Positions 1-12,200 of a stretch of DNA of 64,000 nucleotides are shown one piece after another. Origin of the DNA: Pristionchus mayeri (Eukaryota > Nematoda > Chromadorea > Rhabditida > Neodiplogasteridae); assembly GCA_036245805.1 (NCBI GenBank), contig BTRK01000003.1, positions 1,302,001-1,366,000 on the forward strand. The letters run 5' to 3'. The first letter of the stretch is position 1. Every line of letters starts with the position of its first letter. Position numbers and translations under genes: made by a program. Below the pieces are notes generated by a model that was not told where the DNA came from, made no database searches, and worked only from the letters and a program-made list of their open reading frames with translations.

Positions 1-124
1 GTCATTTGCTGTTCATCCCACGTGATCCATGCACGATTTAAGAATGCGTGTTTATGCTGGCTTCATGGTTCGATCCCTCATCCATGCATGAGTGTTTTGC
101 TGAGCCTATCACGTGTTGATTCAG

Positions 125-2993
125 GCTTCCGAGGAGACGAAGGACGGCGCTCGCACTGCCGAGGCGCCCGTCATTCCCATCCTGCAACTCGTGCGCTCGG
201 AGGAGGGAAGCAGCATCAGCAGCAGCAGCGGAAGTGAGAGCGGAAGTGGAAGCGGCAGCGCCTCTAGCTCCGCCTCCGCCTCCGGCAGCAGCAGCCAGCA
301 GGACGAGAGCAGCGAGGTGAACAACATCTAACGAAACCTCTCTGATATGCCTGACCATCTAGGGATTGTGATCAGTGACGTAGACTTTATCATATAATTC
401 TCTCTCGTGTGTTTCCTTACACACGTTTTTCACATAATATCTGACGTGATGAAACAATTAGGTTAGAGGCAATTCATTTTGTGTTGTGGTGTACACACTA
501 ACCAGAATTAATCTGTGGCTAACAACTGTTTTTTTCTCAAAGATGGACGAGGAGCCCCGTCGTCCCATGCACCCGTATGAGATGGAGGGACCCTCGCCCG
601 ACGCCTTCAACTACGGTGGCATGCACCCGTTCATGGTAGGAATCGAGTACTGATACAACCACATCATAATTCACTTTCTCGCAACTGAACCTGACGAGAA
701 AGTGCAGAATTTGAAGTGAAGGTGGTAGAAATCTGGCAGGTTGCATACTCAGTGTGTCTTGAGTAGGGTTCTCTTATTGTAAAATTTTTGCATCGGGTTC
801 AGATATGTTTCATGTACGCTATATAGGCCATATATGTAGCGCACGTGAAGCACATCTGAAAATGATACGAAAATTTTCCAATAAGAGAACTCTAGTCTTG
901 AGAGTATACGAAATGGAATACACGATTTTGATATGCGTGCAGTCGAAAGCACGAATGTGGTGATGTGGAGGTGTGAATCTGTCAAAGGAGGTGGTTTCAC
1001 TCTTACCGTGAACTAACTCAGACCATTAGCAATGGTCTCACTCTCCACATTCACTCTCTCTACTCACAGATAGAGATTTATGAACAGAGTAGGGCTGGCA
1101 ATTCGAAGTCGGATTGTGAATTTACAACTCCTCCCCTTCCTCGGATTTCGCAATTTGCGAGGGGGGGGGGAAATTGCGAATTCGCCATACTACTTCGATT
1201 TGCCAGCCCTATAAGAGAGTCAGATGATTGCTCCGACCATGACTATTGGAGGTTCTACCCTGCTCAACGTTCCATAGAGTGTTGTCGAGTTAAACAGCGC
1301 TTATTTTAAGGCCATCCAGGCAGCTCGCGCCGCTCAGTATGAGAACGAGATGAGAGCGTGGAGAATGCGCAGACTCCAACAGGTAAGGTTTTGAGCATAA
1401 CATCTAATTTATTGAACTTACCGCATCAAAATCTTACACAAGGAAGTAGAAAATCGTTGGGTGCATTGAGTGATAAGATGATTAGAAACATCTCCTTCCT
1501 AGTGCAATGTTATCGGTTACTTTAATCCGAACTTGAGCCATCCTTTCAACTTTCGACACATTCCTTGGAGTGCGAAGGTCACTCATTAGGGGAGAATAAC
1601 ACAATAACATCGATAAATTTTTGGATCCTTAGCGAGCAAAGTTCAATTCCTGTAACTGGAGCGAATCATGTTGTTGTAATGGACGCAACAATCTGATTCG
1701 AGAACTTGATATCATAGGTGATCCTAACTATCCTGAGTGGAAACATAGTCGTGCTTGAAGATACGATAACTTGAATTAGTCATTCATTCGTTTTATCATG
1801 CACTGTCCGAAACATGTAATAATAGAATGAAAATGAATTAATGAATTAATGGTAATTTGATCAATTTCAGATGCTGGTGCTCGCCGCCGTGCAGCAGGCA
1901 GCTCAGCGCGAGGCCGCAATGCGCTACGCCATGTTCCAGCGACAGCAATGGGCCATGCAGCAGATGGCGATGCAACAGGTGCTACTGCTGCACATAGACT
2001 CACTTTTACATCCCCAAGTTGTCTGACAGACATTAGTGACTACGTATCGCTCGCCATTAAAGGTGATAGGTAAAGGTGCAGCTACTTAATGTGATTTTAT
2101 ACCCGACATGAGACGACTAAGTTAGGTGGCTCCTTCCCATGAAACTTCTCCATCCAGAATGCGATAGATAGATATAATGATCTCATTGCAGGCCATGGAG
2201 GCTCGTCGTCAGGCCGAGTGGCAGGAGTACTGGCGTCGTGCCGCCTTCGCGCGCGCCATGCAGCAGCAGGCTATGGCTCAGCAGATGCAGCAGCAGCAGC
2301 AGCAGCCCGTCGAGTCATCCTGGCAGACGGCCGAGCAGCCCCGCCCCTTCTGGACGCAGCAACAGCAGCCGATGATGGCCTGGCCCCAGCAGCAGATGAT
2401 GTTCCAGCATCCGATGATGCAGCAGCAGCAGCAGGAGCAGCCCCAGCAGCAGGCACCCATGATGAACGGACCCTTCTGGGCTAACCTGTGGCGCCAGCAG
2501 CAGCAGCAACCTCAGCCCGCCTTCGAGCCCCAGGGAGCTCAGGTACTGCATATCTTGCAGCAGTGAAGTCACCATAGATATCACATGGTAGTGCACGGTG
2601 GTGTTAGCAAGATAAGGAATCGACTGGCATGGTAGTGCACGATGGGATGGTTTAGCAAGATCAACACAAGACGAAAGCACCACATGTTGCATGGCAGGAT
2701 GGTTTGACAAGATAACTAGTTCATCAGACTAGTGCACTGTGGGATGAAGTAGTTACCAATTACACGGTAGTTTAACCGACAAGTAGTGCACATGCATGGT
2801 TCGGTTCCCTAGCGAGTAGCTAGCCAGGCAGCTTCAGGTGCCTCCATCGCAGCCGTTACTCCTCTTCCAGCAGGCGCTCCAGGCACGTCTCCGTGAGCGC
2901 ATGCAGCACATCCAGCAGCAGCAAGAAGTTCGCGTGCTCGGCCGTGGTGCACACGTGGTCGTATCGCAGTCGATCAGCTGCAGTACCTGCTAG
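125..2993 (+). CDS. Gln/Met-rich low-complexity protein, 5' partial
   Basis: I do not recognise this gene. Six phase-0 exons join in one frame: 125-316, 543-635, 1320-1382, 1871-1978, 2192-2542 and 2838-2993, with stop TAG at 2991-2993 (about 320 residues from the first visible exon). The first exon is Ser/Gly-rich and acidic. The following ones are rich in Gln, Met, Ala, Arg and Trp, with many CAG runs in the exon at 2192-2542. No catalytic motif or transmembrane segment is visible. The exon at 125 begins after TTGATTCAG, so the gene starts to the left of the window. Read through its donor (GAG/GTGAAC), that exon would stop at TAA 329-331, so it could instead be the last exon of a separate gene. 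In that case ATG 543, directly behind a TTTTTTCTCAAAG acceptor, would be a start. A polyadenylation signal lies at 3106-3111. Confidence 0.6.
764..895. repeat. Palindromic MITE, family A (TTATTGGAA ends)
   Basis: The left end reads TAGGGTTCTCTTATTG and the right end is its complement, CAATAAGAGAACTCTAG. The inner part contains CAGATATGTTTCATGT and its inverse. It lies in an intron of the Gln-rich gene. About ten relatives occur in this window. Confidence 0.8.
1091..1210. repeat. 120-bp foldback element with AGGGCTGGCAATTCG ends
   Basis: The ends AGGGCTGGCAATTCGAAGT and CTTCGATTTGCCAGCCCT are near-perfect inverted repeats around a G-run. A second copy is at 54861-54976, inside the NHR-RING gene. 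This copy is intronic. Confidence 0.75.
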
Positions 2994-3105
2994 ATACTCA
3001 TCACTAACCTAGTACTCGCTGTTGTAGTTTAGTTCTAGCACACTCACTAAGTAGAAAAATCAGCACAACACCAACCCTTATGTTGTACACAGTGTCAATC
3101 TGCCC

Positions 3106-3111
3106 AATAAA
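3106..3111 (+). other. Polyadenylation signal AATAAA
   Basis: AATAAA lies 112 bases after the TAG stop of the Gln-rich gene and about 50 bases before the first ATG of the next gene, so the two transcripts are separated by a typical nematode intercistronic distance. Confidence 0.6.
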
Positions 3112-3163
3112 GTTGTGCCCGTAACCTGAGGTGCTTGCGTGTTTGATGGAGTAGGTCTTGCAG

Positions 3164-6100
3164 ATGCAGTCCTCCTCCCAGCAGCAGTCCAGCGAGGAGT
3201 CGAGTGAGCCCCAACAGCCCCAGCCTCAGCCTCAGCCCCACGCATTCATCTTCATCAGACGATTCTTCCCCATTCCTCAGGTGAGATTCAACGCCACGCT
3301 AGATATATTGTACGTTCTTGAGGGCCGAGATAAGGATTTGCTCTGTTCAGGACAGCCGCGAGAACTCCAAGCCCGCCATATCCTCTGAGGAGAGCAACGA
3401 GAACAACATCCCGCTCAGGTTAATCAGAACTTTCTCAATCCCATTCATCTTTCTGAATTCCATTCATCTGTTCCACTGGGCTCTCATCGTTCTTATAGTC
3501 GTTCTCTTCTGGAAATATCTAGATTAAATCAATCCCTACAGGCCCCATGACGCCTCCGCGCAGCAGATCGTCGAGCAGATGAGAGGCAGCGGCAGCCAGG
3601 AGCAGCCACAGGCCGAGTCCGCCACCCTCCCCGACGCACCCATCCCCGGCATCCACGACAGACTCTTCCAGCACTTCCAGGTAGGAAATGACACATTCCT
3701 TCCAGAATGACCATGATGATGTTGCGTATCCGACGAAGGAAATATTACATTACATGTTCAGGCACTCTCTCAGCAGATGCAGGACCGCCAGTCGCAGCCT
3801 CCTCTCTTTGCCTCCATCCCGGAGATCCACAACGAAAATAAGCCCGAGGAGACCACGAAGAACTACGACCAGGCAAGGAAGCTGGTCGATGCTATCCGTG
3901 TATGCGATAGTGTCTGTGTGCAGTGCATATTAGCTCACGGCCTTCAAATATGCAAGAAATTTGTGATGCAGGACGCGATCTACGAGAAGCTGCAGCGCAA
4001 GGCGATGGAGCTCCAGCAGGACGGCGCCTCCGTCTCCGTCCAGCAGGCCGACAGCAGCGCCTCCAAGGAGGTATCCCAAGTTTCATCATTTACGAAATAC
4101 TCATACTAATCCAGCGCTTAATTAACATATTAATGTAGCTTAACTCAACTCATCTTCACAGATGCAGATAATCCTATTTTACCAGCTCCCGTTCTACACA
4201 ATCTAACTATAATTCTAATCAACACGGAACTACATCATCGGAGCATACTGTAACCCATCTTACCATAACCCAATTCCCATCAGGATTCTTCATCAATGGT
4301 TGGAGAGGACGACCATGATATCCGTCGAGGCGACGCTGTCCTAGGAGCTAATGATGACTCCGCTCAGATCGACTCGGTAAGCGGCTTGCCGCTCCATTGT
4401 GACCGTTCAGTTGACTGTAACCTTCTGTAGCCAACATAATCAATCGTAACCCATGGATGATGGTCCAAAACGTCCTTCTGGGAAAGTTTGCGTGTGACAC
4501 CGTTTTTCGTATGCGGAATCAGCAGAAACTACTAACAAACAATACAAATTATGCTGCATTCATTCAAAATGTGTGCTGACTAAGGATGGCTTCGTGTGAA
4601 ATGTGTTTTTTTAAAATTATACGCGTTCTCTCACCGGTCAGGTAGGCGAGAGAGCGTGCACATCCAATTAAGCCAATCCTTATTCATACAAAACATAATT
4701 TGGCAAGTTCTGTCCCGATCCGTCATCACCAGTTCCCTATCCAGGACCTCCGCACCACCACTGAGATCCCTCTGACCACGACCACTGAGCCCGTGATGAT
4801 CGAGAACTTCGTGCGCGCGCAGTCGCAGGTACAGATATGCGATCACGGTCTTTCATTCTCTCTATCATTCTCTAGCAACTCAAGAGGGAGTGTGTGAGAC
4901 GAAGAGATGGTGACTAGAGTGCGAGAAACGATGCCACACTCTCTTTATTCTAAGCGCTCTCGAGGGATCGAAAAATTGTTTAGAATGAAGAGAGTGTGGT
5001 ATTATTTCTCAAACTCTAATGGTGGCCCGAAGTGAGCATTCTAGTTGCAGGAGAAGGACGACAGCGAGGAACAGGAGGACGAGCTGACTCCCGAGGAGAA
5101 GAGACGAGTATCCCAGGTGAGCAAGAACCCCTCCCCTCCTCTTCCGTGATTGCGAACCATATGATTCCAAACTCCCACTGTTACAACATTGTACTAAGTG
5201 GATAGATAAGACTAAAGAGAAGATAATAGAGGATCTAAGCGTCCCAATTCTACAAATAATCATCATCTTCAGCTCGACTCCACTGAGCTGAAGGAGGCCG
5301 CTGCTCTCGAGGCATCGCTCGAGCGCGAGGCCAACGAGGCCAAGGCCAAGGCGCAGGAGGAGCACGACAGAGCTCAGCTCGCCAAGGTACCGCATCCTTC
5401 AAATATATTGACACTTTTAAGTATCGATAAACCAAATAACTCCAATAAAGCATTATTTTAATGAATTGCGACGGATGAGTTTTCATCTCTCTTCCTCTCT
5501 TGTACTCCCGAACAGCCACGGTAAACCATCAACAGTTATCCCAGATCGAGGAGGATATCGTGCGCGAGGCGAACAAGGACTCTTCGTCGTCTTCCTCCGA
5601 CGAGAAGAAGGACGACGAGGAGCCCGCCGCCGAGAAGGAGGAGGAGGAGGAGCCCGTCACCGTGCCCAGCACCACCATGGACCCGCTCTCCGAGTTCTTC
5701 AGGTGAGTAGAGAAGTCTGACTATCTGATCCCCAAAGAAATATATCACGCCGTTCACCTAAGAATTGATCTCAATGCCGAATTTGGCAGAGTTTCATAAC
5801 GATTGCATGCAAGTGGGATTCTCAGGATCTCTCTGATGGAGGAGGACCTAGCCATTCCTCAAAGAACATCAGATACCAATTTTTGGCCAAATCCGTGGAA
5901 ACAGCAATTAAGCTAAATTCTTAGGTGAAGAGTGTGATATATTTGGTGCACCCTTGTCTGATTGTGAGAAGAGGGGTTTGGTGCCCAAAACAGCACATAT
6001 TGTGACATCTAGTAAGGATGGCCCCCATGTTTAGATAGATGTAGATAGACATGCATATAGATAGTAGGGTTACGGAATTGGGCGTAATTGGGCATCTTTG

Positions 6101-8601
6101 ATTCATTTTCGGATATGTTTCATGTACAATATATCACGGATATCGCCAGTCAGTGGAGGTATGTGGGAACAATTTCCAACTTTTATTTTTTGTTTGCCTT
6201 CATATTATAGAGGTAGCATACACAAGAGCCAACTTCTCGAAAAACCTAGGCCACAGGTCCCAGAGCCGGCTTTAAGGAATTTTCCGGTTTTGCTCCCGGC
6301 TATACGGTATATCAGCTCCCAGACGAGCTAGAGACATGGCAAGGTGCTCAACATGATCGGAAAAATATAATAAGAAACTTGCATGTTATGAACTAAGCGA
6401 TATAACCAACGTTCTTCAAGTTATGCTCGATAAAGCAGATTTTGATCGAGATAAAAAATCGTAGCTTTTTCGAGAGTATGCGTTTAAAGCAATTTTATTG
6501 CCAAATATAGTAGGTAGAGTTCATACACGAATATAAAAAATACACAAATCCATTTCTGTGATAGGCTTTTTTGACAATATTCATTTGAAATTCTGAAAAT
6601 TCGATTTTGAGACCTCAGTTTTCATCAAATTTACGGCTATCCAAGTCAGAAATTTAACAACAGCTACCATCAACGCTGGGTAGAACCTACAGCAGGCTTC
6701 GACGTGAATTGATTTTTATGCAAAGAACTTATATATGCGCTCTAAAAGTTATTATATTTTGCTTCGAAGATGCCCGTTCGAAAGGGAATTTTCAGAACAA
6801 TTAATTTTTTGATGTTCAGAATATGATATTTAGTACGGTTCAAGTATATTTCTCAATTGTTGGTAACAATGTATGGTTAAATCAACATTAGAACTTACTA
6901 GCTTTGAGATACGTAAATTTGGTAATAAATGGTGTCTCAAAATCGAATTTTCAGAAGTTGTGAAATCTCTTATTTTTTCGACGTTATCAAAGTCTCCTAT
7001 TACAGAAATGTTGAAATATAGTAATAGGCATTAAATAATGGGCAAAACAAAGCAGGGTAACGCACATCTTTTTATGGCCGACGTAACCTTGGAGAATTCA
7101 AATGCATATTGCCAAAAAGGCCTATCACATAAATCGATTTTCGCATTTTTTATATTCGTGTATGAACTCGAACTACTATATGTTGCAATAAAATTGCTTG
7201 AAACGCATACTCTCGAAAAAGCTACGATTTTTTATCTCGATCAAAATCTGCTTTATCGAGCATAACTTGAAGAACGTTTGTTATATCGCTTAGTTCATAA
7301 CATAAAAGTTTCTTATTATATTTTGCCGATCATTTTGAGTGCCTTGCCATGTCTCTAGCTCTTCTGGGAGCTGAGATACAGTATAGCCGGGAGCAAAACC
7401 GGAAAATTCCTTAAAGCCGGCTCTGGGACCTGTGGCCTAGATTTTTCGAGAAGTTGGCTCTTGTGTATGCTACCACTATAATATGAAGGCAAACAAAATT
7501 AAAAGTTGGAAATTGTTCCCGAGGGGTCGGTTTTTCCTCCACTGACTCATGGTACATGTGATATAGTATACAAATATAGCTCACATGAAACATATCTGAA
7601 AATGATTCAAACTTACCCAATTATGCCCAATTCCGGAACTCTAGTAGACAGTGAAGCCTTGCATATCGCATGCCGCATTGATTGCAGTCTCAGATTCTTC
7701 GAGAACGAGGCCGTCAAGCTAAGCACCCAGGACAGATCGGGCGAGCGCGTCGTCGTCGACTCCGAGACTGGCACGCATCAGGTGAGCACTTTGTAGGCTG
7801 ACTGAGTAGGACTCAAACACTTACTGACTGCCCGATCAGGGATCCGTAATAGGGCACTGCTAAAGTCCGACTAAGTAAGACGTATACATACAGCGGCTAA
7901 CTAAGTATGCATCGACAATAGGTCGTTTGGAATCACTACTTCTAAATAGTTTAGTTTGTGAAGTACAGTAATTGTGACTTATTAGCCGACCGTCGTCGAT
8001 GAGGTCAAGGATGAAGATTCCTCTATCGAGACCAAGGTGCGCGGAAACTATTAAAAAAACTGAAAAAAAACCGCTATAGGTCATCGAATATGGCTAGCAC
8101 AGAACCTGACTCAACAATGTAATTGTTATGACACAGTATCTATTCAGGCCGATGAGATGCCTGAGCAGCTGCCTGCCGTGGAGTCGTCTGAGGACAAGGT
8201 CGCCGACCACGTCTCCAACGAGGCCGACATCAAGGTCTCCCAGGTAAGTAACTTAACTTTGTCTATTGTAGGAGCCCGCTAAAATGCTTTTAGCGTAGAG
8301 TATGTGTTGTATGAGTGCATAGAGATTAGAGAATGCGTAATATACCTTATGCTGCCTCACCGGTTAGAGATGCGAGAGAAAACGTAGAGTGAATCAAATA
8401 TGATCATCGATGAAACCATACTAGCTTTGCCAAGTCGGCAGTCACCCTCATTCCGTGTGCTATATCACCGGTTAGCACACAGAGGAGCACGCCCTATAGT
8501 AGATTCCCATGACCATCGGCGAAACCTCCTCCTAAAAATACTCCTTGCAGGTAGCTAACTCTCGCGAGGCACCCCCAATGACCATCGCAGGGGCAGCGTA
8601 A
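3164..8601 (+). CDS. Acidic Ser/Gln/Glu-rich protein, 14 exons, unknown function
   Basis: I do not recognise this gene. Fourteen exons keep one frame: 3164-3280, 3351-3418, 3542-3680, 3762-3872, 3972-4070, 4284-4376, 4733-4828, 5051-5116, 5273-5386, 5545-5702, 7688-7781, 7986-8036, 8148-8243 and 8551-8601 (TAA). The product is about 450 residues. It is mostly disordered: a Ser/Gln start, a short hydrophobic patch FIFIRRFF near residue 32, a Glu/Lys/Ala stretch likely to form a coiled coil (exon 5273-5386), and a Ser/Glu tail. No enzyme motif is visible. The start is chosen because ATG directly follows the acceptor GTAGGTCTTGCAG. Composition resembles the upstream gene, and the exons could also be joined to it. 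The fourth intron uses a GC donor (CAG/GCAAGG at 3873). The intron 5703-7687 holds a 1.6-kb foldback. A poly(A) signal is at 8963. Confidence 0.72.
6065..7643. repeat. 1.6-kb foldback element
   Basis: The left arm begins TAGGGTTACGGAATTGGGCG and the right arm ends CCCAATTCCGGAACTCTAG. Inner stretches such as the GAGCCGGCTTTAAGGAATTT block near 6250 recur inverted near 7415, and the CGATTTTGAGACC block near 6602 recurs inverted near 6935. Its ends match family B MITEs elsewhere in the window, so it looks like an expanded relative. It sits wholly in one intron of the acidic gene. No transposase reading frame is visible. Confidence 0.8.
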
Positions 8602-8962
8602 ATAATTAGCAGCAGTACTACATCAACCAACCTTACTAACCCCCGACTAATGAATCCCTCATCATCATCATCATCCGTAGAAATCTCATATCACCCTCCA
8701 CGATTGGTCAAACTGTTATGGGCATTTACCGTTAGCTCCCCCACCCTGATCTACTGATCCACCTGATACTAGTAGTTCCACTGTACATTCATCCCGTGTG
8801 CTCACTCCTGTGATGGCGCTGTTCCTCTTGACCGCGCCGAGAAAGACCTCCCAACATCTCAACACTCAAACTTGCAACACTCACTCCAGATGAAACATAC
8901 AACAAATTGCTCGTAACATCTCCCCGTTCATCAATGTCTCTCTGTGAATGAGCAACGACTTG

Positions 8963-8968
8963 AATAAA
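8963..8968 (+). other. Polyadenylation signal AATAAA
   Basis: AATAAA lies about 360 bases after the TAA of the acidic gene. Downstream, the convergent WDR60 gene ends at 9229. Confidence 0.55.
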
Positions 8969-9228
8969 GTTGATGTAAACATATGAGCTTTCATCACAAG
9001 AGGAAACCCGACTACAAGAAATACAGTATGAATACTAGCAAAGCATTATGAATATTGTATGAACGAGAGATGGCCTCTTTACTAATGGATTAGAAATGAA
9101 AGTGATGACAAAAATGAGAGAGATTTTTAACCAATCATTAGCACCGCGACAGGTCAGAACCGATGAGTGGGCATGTTGCCGTCATCGACCCCGTCCTGTC
9201 TTCTCAGTCGTCTCTCGTCCAGTGATAG

Positions 9229-12200
9229 TCACAATCCCGCCTCCATCCTCCGCAGGATGCACGTGAGGGACTGGTTGGAGGTCGATTTGATCGGCTCGAG
9301 CGCGTGCACGTGAACATTCCCGTCGGAGAGACCGAGCGCCTGAAGCAATTAATATCTATCCAAGAATCGGGGAATCAGGGATGTATGTTCAAGACAGCAG
9401 ATCCAAAACATTTGCGTCGAAATGTTGAAAAATAATTCACATTAGGAAAACTTTTGTTTATGGACTTCTAACACTGTGAGAACAGCAGGACTCATTGAGA
9501 CGCGGTACTTTTATTGCATCCGAAAACCCAGGACGGGTAAAACTCACCAGGTAGGCGATGCCTGTGATCTCCCTAGCTGAGGCCTTCTCGTGCCACGCGA
9601 ACGAGCAAACAGGTCGACCCATCTGCAAATTATTTGGATGCGCGTCTTTAGCGTCAGAAAGTACGAAGTTTTGAAACGCTCATTATTTTTCTTCACTTGC
9701 TTACAAGAGAAGTAAGCAAGTGAAGAAAAATGAAGAACGTTTCAAACATACCAAATTTGAGAAATACCAACCTTCTCCGTGCTCAGGTCGTTGATAGCCT
9801 GAGGCGTCTTTCCGAGAATCATGTTCCATGTCAGTACGTGGCCCGATTCGTGCATTGTATAGAAGACCGTGGGACAGCTGGAAGATAATCATTGTCGCAT
9901 TGGTTGTGGTGAGCTCCCAATATTTTCTATTAAGTTAACAGTAAGGGTTCTCTTATTGGAATATTTTTGTAGCACTTTCAGATATGTTTCATGTACTTCA
10001 TATACATAGTGCACGTGGAACATATCTGAAAATGATATAAAATCTTCCAATAGGAGAACGCTAGTTAACAGTGTACGAAAATAAGAAAGCCAAAGAGACA
10101 TAAAGTAGCAAAAAATCTGACATTGGTGACCACTCGATGAGCGACACGGGCGTTCTTGATGATGCGGGCGGCGTGAGAATGACTAGAGCGCCTACTTGGC
10201 CAGCCTTATGCAGAGAGACACTGCCAGTGGAGAGACCCGTCTGAAAATTAACCACTCTCTGGGTTTAAACAGAAGTTCCGCCAAATTAAAATGGCCTGGA
10301 ATCGCACATACCTCGACTGCGCACCTCTAATATGCGCATTGCGCATGAAAGAGTGATTATAGATCTATCTGCTCGATAACTCCATTCTAAAAACGTAAGA
10401 CACCTCGCGCTATTAATCGGATATGGAAAGTGAAAATATGACCGTTCCTTAAATATCTATCCTTCCTGAGCCCTCTGCGCCATCTTTTATCTAACGCAAT
10501 AGGGAAACCAGAGAAAGTGAGACTGTTGAGATCATAAGAGGTGCAGTGGGAGAAAAACAGAGATAGAGCGCCTGAACATCACTAGTGATGGGCAAATACG
10601 CCTCTTGGTTTGGGTGTGATATCTTACTCGATCATATTTAACCAAAATTAGCACGTAATATATACAACAGGGTAAAACGTATTTCCAACATTTAAATTTC
10701 ATTCAAGGATTATAACGAATGTCAGATTTCCTCTATACTAGAATTGCATGCGTCAACAATAGCTTCCACAATGAGAATGTAACACGGACTGCCACACAAT
10801 CCCCACCCACACGCTTGAATTTCCACCTTATCTCCCTTCTTCGACTCCCTCAAGGCATAATCTCTCTCCTATCAGGATGGTGGATAATGGATAAGTATAA
10901 GTATAAATAGCGGACGAATTGATTGTTTCATCTCTTCAAAGGCAGGGTGCGAGGGGAAGAAACATGCAAAGAGATAAACTAGCTAAATCCCTGATTAAGA
11001 GCAGAACCCCGCTTTTCCTGCCCTGCCATTCTTACCATCATCGCTGCTTGCTTATCCTTCCCCCAATGCACCCTCTTACCATTAACTATGTCAGCGTATG
11101 CATATTATGTCCGCCTTACCCTGATAATCTGCCCATGTTCCGTTGCGATGTTGATCGTGCTGTTGTAATCTCAAGATCGTTCCCTATGTGCATGATGGGA
11201 CAACTAGATAATCACTAAACACTCGCTCTTATTCCTAGTTCCATTCATGCTATTGAATATTGCATAGAGTGTGTTCAAAAAGAAATTTCAATTTCTCAAA
11301 CAACCATATCCAGATGAAGTGGTTCGCTACCCTTCTCCCCCTCCTCCCAACTATGGTTCTCGTGTGTATCCCTATGCGCACTCCCTCACCAGGCATTCCC
11401 GTCACCCCATCAACTTCACCACCTCTCGGTGAGTGCATCATTTTAATAATAAACAGATTGGGCTCTCGGCAGTGATACAATCATCATTCAGCTTGCACAC
11501 TTCTCGCATACGACCAATCCCTCTGTGATATGAGGGTCACCCCATCTCCATGCACTAAGGCAACGATTGCCGGCAATCAATACGTGTGCCCAACGAAGAT
11601 CCACATAGCAAGTTTTTATACTTTTGCGAGTAATTATAGGAAAGAAACAAGCAAGCCGTCCGATCAGGAATCACTTTTCCGAACGGCCACATAGGCATAG
11701 TAGGCCTTTACATACGTTGGAAGTTTAATGAAAGCGCAGGTGCATAAATGGTTTGTTAATTTTGCTCTCCTATTTTTAGTTGCCCCCTCGTTCTGTGGGT
11801 AATTTACCCTATTCGTGGTGTGAGTTTCATCTAATATGATTTCAGTATCAACAATTTGGCAGTATTCCTGCTGTTACTGTCACTTGCGGTCCGTCCGGAG
11901 TGTGGATGTTCACGCCGGTAGGCGGCGCCCCAGCGCCCATTCCCACAGGCTTCAATAACATTGGCTGCTCTGCATGAGGTATCTCTAAATATCACGTAGT
12001 GGAATAGTTGCGTTCTCATTTCGGGCTAGTCTCAGGTGCGCAATATTTTACATCTGACTCACTTTTTTACATCGCATGAGGCATACTCGACAAAAAAAAG
12101 TCAATATGAGAGCCAATAATTCGCTCACCCTCGTGAACGATAGTTTCTTGGGATATTGATTGACTGAAACATATTTCAATCGAATATTTATCCATTTCAG

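Noticed and set aside
29..331. Short frames on both strands near the left edge
   Set aside because: Shadows of the Ser/Gly-rich exon 125-316.
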